Shown here piece after piece: positions 7,654-16,356 of a stretch of DNA of 64,000 nucleotides. A program made the translations under genes and the position numbers. The stretch spans positions 186,001 to 250,000 of the forward strand of contig MFFN01000002.1 of NCBI GenBank assembly GCA_001777915.1, in the 5' to 3' direction. Source of the DNA: Candidatus Edwardsbacteria bacterium RifOxyA12_full_54_48. Lineage in GTDB: Bacteria > Edwardsbacteria > AC1 > EtOH8. Under the pieces are notes generated by a model that made no database searches, had not been told where the DNA came from, and saw only the letters and a list, made by a program, of their open reading frames with translations. Numbering within the stretch: position 1 is the first letter of the stretch; every line of letters starts with the position of its first letter.

Positions 7654-8551
7654 CGGGAACTATCAATGGTTCGGGTTTGGGATCAGCGATCTTAGTAGCC
7701 GACAGCTCATGGTAGGCCAGGGTCCAGTACCCGCTGTCGAAAGTGCCGTATATTCCGCTGACCACCAGGATCAGGGGAAGCCCGATCAGTATCCCGGGGA
7801 TCAGTCCGGCCCAGAGGTTGACCACTCCCAGGATGATGAACGGAATGGCCAGGATCATCAGGGCTATGATAAAGGCTATGACATACAGCAGGGCTATGCC
7901 GAATATTATCAGGCCCAGCAGCACCGACCGGCCCAGATTGTCTTTGAACAAGGCATAGCCCGCCGGGATGGAATCGAAAACTTTTTTATCCTCGATGACG
8001 GCTATCTGGCAGCTGTAAGTGCCGATGATGGCGATGCAGTACAGCAGGGCGACCACCGGCAGGATCAGCAGGACGATCAGCAGTATTCCGAAGATCTTGG
8101 CCGCGCTACCGCCCATGATGATCATCAGCACCGGCGGAAGAATGGTCAGTCCCAGCAGCAGCACATAGCCCAGGCCGAACAGGATGTCTATACCCAGCAT
8201 CCGCCAGAAAAATTGCAGGCCGCAGCCCAGGGTCTTTTCAAAATTATCGGGCTGGCCTTTTGCTATCCGGCTGACCGATCCTATCAACCCGCCCCGGGAG
8301 ACCAGATACAGGACCATCAGGACGACGAAAAGGCCGATGGCCGCCAGGATCAGCACGGCCACCAAGCCGGTATGGGATGTTATCCAGTCCCAAAGGCCGG
8401 AGGCCGCCCCGGAGGCATTGTCCTGGTCGATGAAATTATTGTAATTCCCCCCCCCGCCCCCGCCCATCGAAGCAAAGAAACCGAACACCCACAGGTATTT
8501 TTTTCGCCAGGCGATCTCCAGGGCCTGTTTGATGATCTTTCCGTACTCCAT
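7646..8551 (-). CDS. Polytopic inner-membrane protein of unknown function
   Basis: A 301-residue hydrophobic protein with a short cytoplasmic start (MEYGKIIKQALEIAWRKKYL) and about six transmembrane segments: around residues 22-30, 65-88, 120-142, 150-175, 213-240 and 244-268. A GGGGGG run (about 31-36), encoded by a C-rich tract on the plus strand, lies in the first loop. Overall it resembles the glycerophosphoryl-diester-type and DUF7544-like membrane proteins with an EIAWRKKYLWVFGF opening. No catalytic motif is visible. A good Shine-Dalgarno (GAGGATGGC) precedes the ATG. It is first in the operon with the GT9 genes and overlaps the next one, so a role in envelope biogenesis is possible but unproven. 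Confidence 0.75.
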   Translation of the reverse strand: MEYGKIIKQALEIAWRKKYLWVFGFFASMGGGGGGNYNNFIDQDNASGAASGLWDWITSHTGLVAVLILAAIGLFVVLMVLYLVSRGGLIGSVSRIAKGQPDNFEKTLGCGLQFFWRMLGIDILFGLGYVLLLGLTILPPVLMIIMGGSAAKIFGILLIVLLILPVVALLYCIAIIGTYSCQIAVIEDKKVFDSIPAGYALFKDNLGRSVLLGLIIFGIALLYVIAFIIALMILAIPFIILGVVNLWAGLIPGILIGLPLILVVSGIYGTFDSGYWTLAYHELSATKIADPKPEPLIVPVA

Positions 8552-8565
8552 GCCATCCTCCTAGA

Positions 8566-9909
8566 TCAACGGTTTACAATGCCGACAAATTCTTCCATAA
8601 CCTTCAACGAACGTTCGGCATAGGCTACGTATCGTTCTTTCTTCGCCCGGGGCGGATCATCCAGCGGCGGCAGCAGCCCGAAATTGGCATTCATGGGCTG
8701 GAAATCCTTTCCCTTCTCCGCATCAGAAACGTAGCGGGCCAGCGAGCCGGTCACGGTGTGCTCCGGGGCGGACACCAATTCTTTGCCGGCGGAATATCTG
8801 CCAGCATTGATCCCGGCCAGCAGCCCCATGGCCGCCGATTCCACATATCCCTCCACCCCGGTGATCTGCCCGGCAAAGAAAATCTTGTCGTTTGATCTTG
8901 ACTGCATGGTCGATTGGATCAAACCCGGGCTTCGCAGATAAGTGTTGCGGTGGATGCTGCCGTAGCGGTAGAACTCGGCCCGCTCCAGGGCGGGGATCAT
9001 CCGAAAGATCCGCCGCTGCTCGGGCTGGGTCAGCTGGGTCTGAAAGCCCACCAGGTTGAGCGTGGTGCCGCCGCGGTTCTCCTGCCGCAGCTGCAGGACC
9101 GCATAGGGCCGGCGGTTCTCGGCCGGATCGATCAGCCCCACCGGCTTCATCATGCCGAACCGCAGGGAATTGACGTTCCGCTCGGCCATCACCTCCACCG
9201 GCAGACAGCCCTCATAAAAATGCCCCTTTTCGAAATCGTGCGGCAGGTGCCTTTCGGCCCTTACCAGTTGCTCCACGAATTCAAGATATTGTGTTTTGCT
9301 TAAAGGACAGTTCCAGTATTGCCCGGGCTCATCGGAATAGCGGCTGGCCCGGAACATTTTTTTATGATCCAGCGATTCAGCCGACACCACCGGAGCGATG
9401 GCATCATAAAAGAAGAGGTTCTCCCCTCCGGCGAACCGGGCCAGGCTCTGGGCAAATTCATCCGAGGTCAGCGGCCCGGAGGCCACGATCAGCGGACCAT
9501 CCGGCAGTTCGGTCACCTCCCGGCCGATAACTTTGATATTCTTATCCGAAGCTATCCTGTCCGTCACCCGCCTGGCAAACTCCATCCGGTCCACCGCCAG
9601 AGCCTTGCCGGCCGGGACGGCGGTCTCCCTGGCGCACCGCAGTATCAGGGAATCCATCATCTCCAGTTCGGCCTTGAGAAGGCCGTGGGCGTTGGTCCTT
9701 TCGACCGATTTCAGGGAATTGCTGCAGACCAGCTCCGCCAGCAGGCCGGTCTCATGGGCCGGGGTGCGAAATTCGGACCGGGCGCCCGGGCCGGCAAATC
9801 GCATTTCGTAGAGGTCGACGGCCAGCCCCCTTTTGACGGCCTGATAGGCCGCCTCGCAGCCGGCCAGCCCGCCGCCGATGATGGTGATCCTGTCTGCTTG
9901 AATTTGCAT
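8566..9909 (-). CDS. trmFO: TrmFO, folate-dependent tRNA (uracil-5-)-methyltransferase
   Basis: A 447-residue FAD enzyme that makes ribothymidine-54 in the tRNA T-loop using methylenetetrahydrofolate. The dinucleotide-binding GGGLAGCEAA (12-21) opens the protein. The family signature RTPAHETGLLAELVCSNSLK has Cys62 in the CSNS box, and the second catalytic cysteine is Cys235 in FYEGCLPVEVMAERN. The length matches the family. It replaces the SAM-dependent TrmA of proteobacteria. It is often found beside topA, which here lies 6.7 kb upstream in the same orientation with accessory genes between. A terminator and a weak promoter precede it, so it probably starts a unit that continues into the membrane-protein gene. 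Confidence 0.96.
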   Translation of the reverse strand: MQIQADRITIIGGGLAGCEAAYQAVKRGLAVDLYEMRFAGPGARSEFRTPAHETGLLAELVCSNSLKSVERTNAHGLLKAELEMMDSLILRCARETAVPAGKALAVDRMEFARRVTDRIASDKNIKVIGREVTELPDGPLIVASGPLTSDEFAQSLARFAGGENLFFYDAIAPVVSAESLDHKKMFRASRYSDEPGQYWNCPLSKTQYLEFVEQLVRAERHLPHDFEKGHFYEGCLPVEVMAERNVNSLRFGMMKPVGLIDPAENRRPYAVLQLRQENRGGTTLNLVGFQTQLTQPEQRRIFRMIPALERAEFYRYGSIHRNTYLRSPGLIQSTMQSRSNDKIFFAGQITGVEGYVESAAMGLLAGINAGRYSAGKELVSAPEHTVTGSLARYVSDAEKGKDFQPMNANFGLLPPLDDPPRAKKERYVAYAERSLKVMEEFVGIVNR

Positions 9910-9917
9910 AGATTTTA

Positions 9918-9947
9918 AGAATACACTAAATGGCCCTTAAAAATCAA
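9918..9947 (-). promoter_or_regulatory. Possible promoter of trmFO
   Basis: On the minus strand TTGATT (9942-9947) is followed after 18 nt by TATTCT (9918-9923). The boxes are imperfect, but the position fits, between a terminator and the trmFO start. Confidence 0.35.
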
Positions 9948-9953
9948 GACAAA

Positions 9954-9984
9954 ACAAAACCCGGCATTTTGCGCCGGGATTTTT
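9954..9984. terminator. Terminator upstream of trmFO
   Basis: The stem CCCGGC/GCCGGG (9960-9965 and 9973-9978) has a 7-nt loop. It is followed by TTTTTT on the plus strand and by TTTTGTTTTG on the minus strand, where it would end transcripts coming from the tapT side. Confidence 0.72.
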
Positions 9985-10337
9985 TGTCACCCTGAGACCG
10001 GCAACCATCCGGCAAGCCGAGTGCCTCCGCTAAAGCTTTGGCACTCGAGGAAGTCATACATTAAAGCGTAGGTGGAAGCTACTGCACTTAAAGAAGACAT
10101 TAGAGTAGCGTAAGCGGAACGGGGGCCCTTTGTCATCCTACAACTTGTGTTGCTACGAAGTTTTCTCAGGATGACATTGATCTTTATTGTTGAGACTGGA
10201 CCTCTGCCGGAGTAAACACTTAATGCAATGAAGCGCGGGAGTGAGAGTCAGGATATGACAAGTAATTCGTTCTCTGCGTCTCTGCGGTAAAAAACCCTTT
10301 CGGTATTTTCGTGTATTTCGCGGGCAAGTAAACCTCT
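9985..10337. repeat. Gene-free spacer filled with TGTCAYCCTGAG-type repeats
   Basis: About 350 bp between the trmFO-side terminator and tapT. It starts with TGTCACCCTGAG and contains an inverted partner (CTCAGGATGACATTGATC near 10166), with an imperfect hairpin GAGTGCC...GGCACTC (about 10020-10044) in between. A degenerate TCTCTGCGTCTCTGCGGT arm of the composite repeat follows near 10272. No open frame of note is seen. The same families recur at 22.9, 45.1 and 48.0 kb. Confidence 0.6.
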
Positions 10338-10967
10338 TTATGCCATCAGTATTCCCTCCGGCATGTCGGCCTTGGCGATCCGCCCCTTGATATACAAACT
10401 GCGGTAGATCCACACCCGGAAGAAAGCGTCCAGCTTCTCCTCGGCCCGGCTCCCCTCTATCACCCCCAGGGCCCGGATGACGGCCTCGAAAGTGCATAAT
10501 TTAAAGGGATCCTCCTGGGCGCGGATCCGGTATTTTGCCTGGATCCCGGCCGGGAGATGCACCTTGACGGCATTTTTCATCAGCGGTTCGCGCTTGACCA
10601 TGCTGGAGGCCTGGTTCCAGCTGCCGTCCGGGATCAGCAGGCGAAGGGGATGCGCTGCTGGGGACAGGAACTTCTCATTCAACTCCACCGAGCCATGGCC
10701 GGGGAAAAGCACCAGGTCGGTCTCATATTTTTTGTCGGGGGCGGCTTCCACCGGCTTGTCCTTTAAACCCCGGACATGCACTGCGCTGTTTTGGAGGGCC
10801 AGCTTGACCAGCCTTCCGCTGTTGCTCATCTTGCGGATATCGGCATAATGGATCACCACCTCCACCCTGGTTTTCAGGTCCAGCCGGGGGGAAAGGTGGC
10901 AGACGCACAATTCAAGGTGCATCCGGCAGTCCGGACAGCGCAATCTCTGATCCAGTTTCTGTCTCAT
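10338..10967 (-). CDS. tapT: DTW-domain tRNA-uridine aminocarboxypropyltransferase
   Basis: A 209-residue protein with the DTW domain, whose characterised member TapT (YfiP) puts the acp group on uridine 47 of tRNAs using SAM. An N-terminal zinc knuckle CPDCRMHLELCVC (Cys11, 14, 21, 23) is present. The hallmark motif reads LLIPDGSWNQA (111-120 region, DGSW in place of DGTW), and the downstream LCTFEAVIRAL matches the conserved STxE-type motif. Length fits. It is followed after 18 nt by an orphan gene upstream and faces repeats downstream. It is the third tRNA-related function in this part of the window. Confidence 0.85.
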   Translation of the reverse strand: MRQKLDQRLRCPDCRMHLELCVCHLSPRLDLKTRVEVVIHYADIRKMSNSGRLVKLALQNSAVHVRGLKDKPVEAAPDKKYETDLVLFPGHGSVELNEKFLSPAAHPLRLLIPDGSWNQASSMVKREPLMKNAVKVHLPAGIQAKYRIRAQEDPFKLCTFEAVIRALGVIEGSRAEEKLDAFFRVWIYRSLYIKGRIAKADMPEGILMA

Positions 10968-10985
10968 CGTCCGGATATTTCCTTT

Positions 10986-11384
10986 TCAGCAGGGATCATG
11001 GGTGAGATGCTGATTGATCATGGCCAATTTGAAGGTTTTGTCAATGATCTTTCCCCGGTCGAATATCTCCAGCACCACTCCGCCTTCTTCCAGGATCATG
11101 GTCTGGCAGCAGCCGAAGATGGTGGGCGACCGGTAGATCCTCTGTTTTTTGAGGTCCAGCATCAGGAGGTAGAATCCGGGGATGTTGTACCCCGGATCCC
11201 AGCGGACCAGGACCAGCCGCTGTTTTGCGGGGTCGTAGGCGTAACGGTCCTGAAAATCCCCCTGTTTCAGGTAGGGATGATCGAACCCTTCCACCCGGAC
11301 CTTGCCCCCGTTGTAGGGCGATCCCATCCGGATCTCTCCCATGCCGGAGAATTTCACCGGGGCTTTGTTTTTCAGGTTAGGCAA
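10986..11384 (-). CDS. Small protein of unknown function
   Basis: A 132-residue soluble protein with no family I recognise. It is beta-rich, with GSPYNGGKVRVEGFD, QRLVLVRWDPGYNIPGFYLL and a cysteine pair in FGCCQTMILEEGG, and a C-terminal HLTHDPC. Its start overlaps the end of the preceding gene by 13 nt, so the two are co-translated; the pair should be read as one unit. The possible start is a few codons later (MGEIRMGS). No signal peptide is seen. Confidence 0.65.
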   Translation of the reverse strand: MPNLKNKAPVKFSGMGEIRMGSPYNGGKVRVEGFDHPYLKQGDFQDRYAYDPAKQRLVLVRWDPGYNIPGFYLLMLDLKKQRIYRSPTIFGCCQTMILEEGGVVLEIFDRGKIIDKTFKLAMINQHLTHDPC

Positions 11385-11818
11385 TGAGATGGTGTCTCCT
11401 TCTCTGATTTGGTTTCAGTTATATTGCGCACCCATATCCAATGCATGATGAATACCAGCAGTGATATTATCATCATTAGGAGCCTTTTGATAAAATATCG
11501 CTTCGCCTGATATGTCAGTCTATCCATCTCCGAGGTTTTCTCGCTGTCGTACATTACCCTTAGCGCTTGATCATCGGGCGTTTGAACCTTCTCAGTAATT
11601 TCTTTCTCTACTGCCTCGGCTTTCTTCTGGCTGGCAAGCTGTTTATATTTAAAACTTTCAAATGATGTGTATTTGAGGGATAGCCTTGAAGAGATTGCCG
11701 AATCACTTTGATCCATTACCGATACCACAAATGCCGGAATGGAGACGATCGAGAAAATGAGAGCTATAAGACATACGGTATATCCGTATATCTGGCTGAA
11801 CAAGTGCTGTTTAGACAT
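11372..11818 (-). CDS. Small two-helix membrane protein of unknown function
   Basis: A 148-residue protein. A transmembrane helix at about residues 12-34 (TVCLIALIFSIVSIPAFVV) and another at about 112-130 (LLMMIISLLVFIMHWIWV) flank an extracytoplasmic charged helical domain (KYKQLASQKKAEAVEKEI). That domain could form a coiled coil. GGAG sits 7 nt before the ATG. Base composition is more AT-rich than most neighbours. It overlaps the next small gene; no known family or function. Confidence 0.68.
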   Translation of the reverse strand: MSKQHLFSQIYGYTVCLIALIFSIVSIPAFVVSVMDQSDSAISSRLSLKYTSFESFKYKQLASQKKAEAVEKEITEKVQTPDDQALRVMYDSEKTSEMDRLTYQAKRYFIKRLLMMIISLLVFIMHWIWVRNITETKSEKETPSHCLT

Positions 11819-11886
11819 GGACCTGCTCCTTTTTTTATTGACATATCTTGGTTTAAATATCTCTTGGGCGATAAACCCTATCTTTT

Positions 11887-14334
11887 CTATCTGGTCGGCG
11901 CATTCTTGACATAATGGTCGAACCAGTCCAGCATTTCATACAGCACATGCTCCACCGATTCCCGGGCAATGTAACCATGGTTCTCATACGGCAGCATCAC
12001 CAGCCGGGCGGTGCCGCCGGCTCCCCGGACGGCGTCGTACAGTTTTTCCGACTGCAGGGGCACCGTTCCGGGGTTGGCGTCGATCTGGCCGTGGATGATC
12101 AGCAGCGGCTCATTGATCTTGTCGGCCTGGAGCACCGGGGAATTCTTGATGTAGGTATCCCTGGCCTGCCACAGCGTCCGCTTCTCGTTCTGATAGCCGA
12201 ACGGCCGCAGGGTGTGGTTATAGGCCCCGCTGCGGGCGATCCCGGCCCGGAAGATATCGGTATAGGCCAGCAGATCGGCGGTCATCAGAGCGCCGTGGCT
12301 GTGCCCGGCCACCCCCACTCTGTTTGGATCTGTCACGCCCATCTCCACGGCCTTGTCCACCGCCGCTTTGGCATTGGCCGCTATCTGCTCGATAAAGCCA
12401 TCATAGGCCGTGCCGGGCGGGCCGACCACCGGCATCGAGGCGTCATCCAGCACGGCGTAGCCGTTCAACAGGAAGAACAGCTCTGAGGTCCCCCTGATGG
12501 CGGTGAACCGCTGGGAGCTTCCCTCCAGCTGACCGGCCACCTCTTTTTGGGCCAGGTCGCTGGGATAGGCCCACAACAGGGTCGGCAGGCGGGTCCCTTT
12601 TTTGTGCCCCGGCGGCAGGTAAAGGGTGAATGACAGCTGCAGTCCGTCATCCCGCTGATAGGTGACGATCTGTTTCTTTATTTGGCGCAAGACCGGGGCC
12701 GGGTCGGGAAATCCGGTTATGGCCCGGGATGAAGATCTCCGGGAGGCCTCGCCCGGGGTATATTTACCCAGGGGCTTTTTAGCTAGGGTCCGCCGGAAAT
12801 AATTGGGAGGATCGGAAGGTAACTCCCTCCGGGAGATGAAGGTTCCTTTTTCGGGATCGATCCAGGCGTAATAGGCCTCGTAGCAGTCCTTGCCGGACCG
12901 GAAAAGCCTTTCGGTTTCAAGGGTATTCAGGTCCATCCGGTCCAGGAACGGCCGGTCTCCCTCCGGAGAGCTGCCCTGCCCGCTTAAGAATACCCGATCC
13001 CCCTGGCGCCTGATCACGTTAACGCCGTTGGGCATTATCATCATTACCGGATCGCCGGGCTTTTGGTATCGTTGGTGGATGCTCATGTCCCACACCAGGA
13101 GCGGGGTCTGGGCTGCATCATCGGCATCGTGCAAATATACCTTGAACCATTTGCGATCCCGGTCATACTCCCAGACCAGGACTTTCCCGCTTTGCTGCAT
13201 CCAGCGCATCTTGTAATAGCGGTTTTCGATCCGGCACAATTCCCCGGAAGGCCCGCCGATATTTTTTTGCATCAAGCGGTCGCGATGGGGTACTTTATTT
13301 GCCGGGTCTCCCCCGTCCAGGGCCTCGGCCCAGATCACGGTGGCATCGGCGGTGTGACGCCAGGCGTGTTCCCGGGGCCCGGTGATCTCGCCGTCAATGG
13401 GCACCTGCTCGGCCAGCGGCTGGCTGGCCAGGTGTTCTATCATTTTCCCCTCGGCTGACCACACCTCCACCTCGCGGGGAAAGCGCTGGTAGGAACGCTG
13501 GTAGGAATACGGCCGGTGGATCCAATTCACCAACAGGTAACGACCGTCCGGCGACGGTTCAACCTGATCATAGATCGCCGGTCTGCCGATAAATTCAACC
13601 TTGCCCGAAGGCAGTCGGACCAGGACCAATTGCGAGGTGGCGTAATGATCGAAAAGATCGGCGTCTCCCGGAGTTTTCAGCACGTCCCTGGCTTCATAGG
13701 TGCTGCTGGCTGTTGCCGAACCGGAACTTTCCAAGATCCTGGGCCCCGGAGGCACTGCCTCGACCTTAGGCGGCAAGCCTCTGTTCGCCGGAATGGTCTT
13801 GACCAACAGACTTTGCTGGTCCGGCATCCAGTTCAGATAATTGTCCAGCAGGGGGTTTATCCTTATGTCTTCGATCTTTTTAGCCTGACAGGTTGCCAGG
13901 TCAAGCATCCAGAGCTCCACCCCGCTGTCGCTTTCGTTGATAAAAGCAACCAGGTTGCCTGTGGCATTCCATTTGATGCCGTCTATCCGCTTGACCTCGG
14001 GCGGCAGAATTACGGGTGTCTCTTTCCCGGTAGCAATATCCTTTAGGGTCAGACTCACCCAATAAAATATATAACTCCGCTCCATGTTGGTGCGGGGGTT
14101 CACCCGGACCCCGGCCAGGGGAAGCATCGGTTCGGCCAGGTCGGCAATGGATGGGTAAAGCGACGGCTGAGCCAGCAGCATCTTTTGAGCCGTGGGATCT
14201 ATGAATACGGTCGGTGGCAGCGGTGCATTGAGGATATCCAGCACTGCCTGGGGTGGTTTTTGGTATGCCTGCTGGCAGAAAGCCTGGGGCAGGCCGAGAA
14301 GAAGAATAAAGAGAGTGATAAATATTTTTTTCAT
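11887..14334 (-). CDS. S9 family (glutamyl endopeptidase-like, S9D) serine peptidase, exported
   Basis: An 815-residue protein with a signal peptide (MKKIFITLFILLLGLPQAFC). A long beta-propeller-like N-terminal part follows. The alpha/beta-hydrolase domain at the C-terminus carries the likely triad Ser679 (GVAGHSHGALMTAD), Asp752 (IHGQIDANPGTVP) and His786 (LPYENHGYIA). The opening PPQAVLDILNAPLPPTVFID and the AGVRVNPRTN element match S9D glutamyl endopeptidases of Bacteroidetes and chloroplasts. It probably acts in the periplasm on peptides. There is no T9SS sorting domain at its end. It stands alone between the orphan pair and the AT-rich OLD gene. Confidence 0.9.
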   Translation of the reverse strand: MKKIFITLFILLLGLPQAFCQQAYQKPPQAVLDILNAPLPPTVFIDPTAQKMLLAQPSLYPSIADLAEPMLPLAGVRVNPRTNMERSYIFYWVSLTLKDIATGKETPVILPPEVKRIDGIKWNATGNLVAFINESDSGVELWMLDLATCQAKKIEDIRINPLLDNYLNWMPDQQSLLVKTIPANRGLPPKVEAVPPGPRILESSGSATASSTYEARDVLKTPGDADLFDHYATSQLVLVRLPSGKVEFIGRPAIYDQVEPSPDGRYLLVNWIHRPYSYQRSYQRFPREVEVWSAEGKMIEHLASQPLAEQVPIDGEITGPREHAWRHTADATVIWAEALDGGDPANKVPHRDRLMQKNIGGPSGELCRIENRYYKMRWMQQSGKVLVWEYDRDRKWFKVYLHDADDAAQTPLLVWDMSIHQRYQKPGDPVMMIMPNGVNVIRRQGDRVFLSGQGSSPEGDRPFLDRMDLNTLETERLFRSGKDCYEAYYAWIDPEKGTFISRRELPSDPPNYFRRTLAKKPLGKYTPGEASRRSSSRAITGFPDPAPVLRQIKKQIVTYQRDDGLQLSFTLYLPPGHKKGTRLPTLLWAYPSDLAQKEVAGQLEGSSQRFTAIRGTSELFFLLNGYAVLDDASMPVVGPPGTAYDGFIEQIAANAKAAVDKAVEMGVTDPNRVGVAGHSHGALMTADLLAYTDIFRAGIARSGAYNHTLRPFGYQNEKRTLWQARDTYIKNSPVLQADKINEPLLIIHGQIDANPGTVPLQSEKLYDAVRGAGGTARLVMLPYENHGYIARESVEHVLYEMLDWFDHYVKNAPTR

Positions 14335-14491
14335 AATGGTTTTATAAATAATATCTAATTTTATTGCTATGTTTCATAGCTTAAATTATCACAGGTGACC
14401 AACTATTGTTCTACTTTTGCAATGGGCTTTGTTTAGCAACACTAATAGCAAACTTGTCGTTTTTAACACGAAGATTAACTTGTTTACTGTA

Positions 14492-16213
14492 TTATTCCTC
14501 AGTTAAATTCTGATCAATACAACCATGTGCCGGTTTTAATACAATTAATTTTATTAATTCAATAATACCTTGTGAGATGCTAATGGTTGGCAACTCTTTG
14601 CTTAATATGATCGACCATTCAGGTTTATGTTTTTTCATTATCTCATAACATAGTTTCAAATCATTATTACCCCCACCCCCTTTTTTCTTCTCTTTATAAC
14701 GATCAGGCAGATATTTTTTTAATATAGATTTGATTATAGGCGCATTCGCTTTATTCAAAATAAGTTTTTCAATATCCGTTGGAACACTTATTATCTTAAA
14801 GTGCTCATAAAGTACTTTTCGTATGTCGTTATTTATGGGAATACTGGCCAGCTGCATCTTTGTTAAATACTTATATTTTATCGGATGTTTTTTATTTAAT
14901 TTTAGTGCATCTATGGTTCTCATAAAATCTTTTGGCCATTTATCGTCATCGCCAACAATCATCCACCCAATATTAAATGCATCTAATAAAGATATTGGAC
15001 CGTGGAAATTACCACCAGTAACCTCAATAACTTGAATGTCATTCTGGTCAAAGGATAAATTGATTTTATTCTTATTAACTTTGGAAATTATTTTGTTAGA
15101 TAAATTGGACAATATACGCGAATCGCTGATACCTTCAACGATTATTACACGTTTCGCAAAAAGGCACTCAGCATTTTTATTATAAATATATTTGTAAAAA
15201 TCATAAACATCCTTCTTCGTTATTTTTGGTTTAGATATTTTAGTATAGCCGTTTTCTTGAAATACGCGATAGATATTCATCGGTTCAATAACGTCAACAA
15301 CATTGCAGCTGTGGGTTGTTAATATAATTTGTTTCTGTGTTGAAAGCGACAACAAAGACTGAATAAATGGTCTTAAGTATGAAGGATGTAAATGAGATTC
15401 AGGTTCTTCAATCACGATAATGCTAGGTGAGTGATATTTAAATAACCCCAAAAATATATATGCAGCAATATTTTTTATACCATGACCTTTTGATTGTAAA
15501 TGGTGTACGGGGTCCCCTTGGTTTATATATAACTTTACAAATGATATTAGTTTTTTCGCATCAATATCTAGCTTAAAACTAATATCTTTCTTTGATAACG
15601 AAAAATTATCGAGAAAACGCTGTTTTATAGGGCCGTAAAGACCGTCTATTTTTGCATTAAGATTTTTTAAGGCTGCTTCTGTTTTATCATTTATTTGTTT
15701 TTCTTGATAATCACTAAATTTATTTTTTATCACATATCCGACTATACTTTCTAAATTATTATAATCAATATGTTCATCATTTGCTAAATCAATAAATATA
15801 AAATGCTTCCTAAACAAACCTTGCAAATAATACAATTGGTTTTGTTTCAATAATGTACGGTTCTTTCCCTGTATGTAGTAATACTTTGCTGCTTCGTTAG
15901 TTTTATGCTTGCGTTCGATAGTCATTAGATCATTATTCACGAGAAACAATAAATTATATTTTGCCATATCTCTTTTATCCAATTTGCCAGAAATTTGTAT
16001 TATGGCACGTAAAAGAATAGTACTGGATTGTATTTTTGCATGTGCATCATTTAAATCGGTTTGTGCTTTCGTGGTAAAAAATAATTTTATCGCACTTAGA
16101 ATATTTGTTTTTCCAGCATTATTAGGACCAACTAAAGCATTTATGTTATTACATTGTAGCGTTTGCTTTGATAAAGAGCGATAGTTGCCAATATAAAACT
16201 CGACTAATCGCAT
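14492..16213 (-). CDS. OLD-family ATPase with TOPRIM nuclease domain (probable phage-defence protein)
   Basis: A 573-residue protein. The ABC-type ATPase carries Walker A GPNNAGKT (29-36), a signature-like QSKGHGIKNIAAY (240-252), Walker B IIVIEEPESHLHPS (265-278) and switch His301 in TTHS. The TOPRIM domain follows, with Glu360 in KRVIIVEGISDSRIL and the DxD of VGDDDKW (about 420-424). This is the overcoming-lysogenisation-defect (OLD) layout. Members cleave DNA and act in anti-phage defence alone (class 1) or with a UvrD-like helicase (class 2, Gabija). No helicase gene is adjacent, so class 1 is likely. The gene is strikingly AT-rich against its GC-rich neighbours, has its own promoter, and lies in repeat-rich sequence, all pointing to transfer. 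Function as defence is inference. Confidence 0.88.
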   Translation of the reverse strand: MRLVEFYIGNYRSLSKQTLQCNNINALVGPNNAGKTNILSAIKLFFTTKAQTDLNDAHAKIQSSTILLRAIIQISGKLDKRDMAKYNLLFLVNNDLMTIERKHKTNEAAKYYYIQGKNRTLLKQNQLYYLQGLFRKHFIFIDLANDEHIDYNNLESIVGYVIKNKFSDYQEKQINDKTEAALKNLNAKIDGLYGPIKQRFLDNFSLSKKDISFKLDIDAKKLISFVKLYINQGDPVHHLQSKGHGIKNIAAYIFLGLFKYHSPSIIVIEEPESHLHPSYLRPFIQSLLSLSTQKQIILTTHSCNVVDVIEPMNIYRVFQENGYTKISKPKITKKDVYDFYKYIYNKNAECLFAKRVIIVEGISDSRILSNLSNKIISKVNKNKINLSFDQNDIQVIEVTGGNFHGPISLLDAFNIGWMIVGDDDKWPKDFMRTIDALKLNKKHPIKYKYLTKMQLASIPINNDIRKVLYEHFKIISVPTDIEKLILNKANAPIIKSILKKYLPDRYKEKKKGGGGNNDLKLCYEIMKKHKPEWSIILSKELPTISISQGIIELIKLIVLKPAHGCIDQNLTEE

Positions 16214-16289
16214 TTTATTCCCTTCTTAACGCTGTTACTGTTATTTAACTGCTACAACATTACTTGCTAAATACTAGCAAATATAAATC

Positions 16290-16320
16290 ATTATACACCC
16301 TCATACCCGATATATGTCAA
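16290..16320 (-). promoter_or_regulatory. Possible promoter of the OLD-family gene
   Basis: On the minus strand TTGACA (16315-16320) and TATAAT (16290-16295) match consensus but with a long 19-nt spacer; TGTATA, 2 nt earlier, would give 17. It is directly downstream of the topA terminator and 77 nt before the start codon. Confidence 0.42.
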
Positions 16321-16324
16321 GGAT

Positions 16325-16356
16325 AAAATAAGCAGGCGGCTATTAAGCCGCCTGCT
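16325..16356 (-). terminator. Terminator downstream of topA
   Basis: A perfect 10-bp stem AGCAGGCGGC/GCCGCCTGCT (16331-16340 and 16347-16356) with loop TATTAA. On the minus strand it is followed by TTATTTTATCC. It would stop transcripts from topA that cross the repeat spacer before they reach the OLD gene. Confidence 0.75.

Noticed and set aside
8446-8464. C-rich tract as a phase-variable homopolymer
   Set aside because: The run is interrupted (CCCCCCCCCGCCCCCGCCC), encodes a plain glycine run and lies in the frame; phase variation cannot be shown from one sequence.
14492-16213. Gabija-type two-gene defence system
   Set aside because: The OLD-like ATPase is present but no UvrD/PcrA-like helicase gene lies on either side; both neighbours (S9 peptidase, topA) are unrelated.
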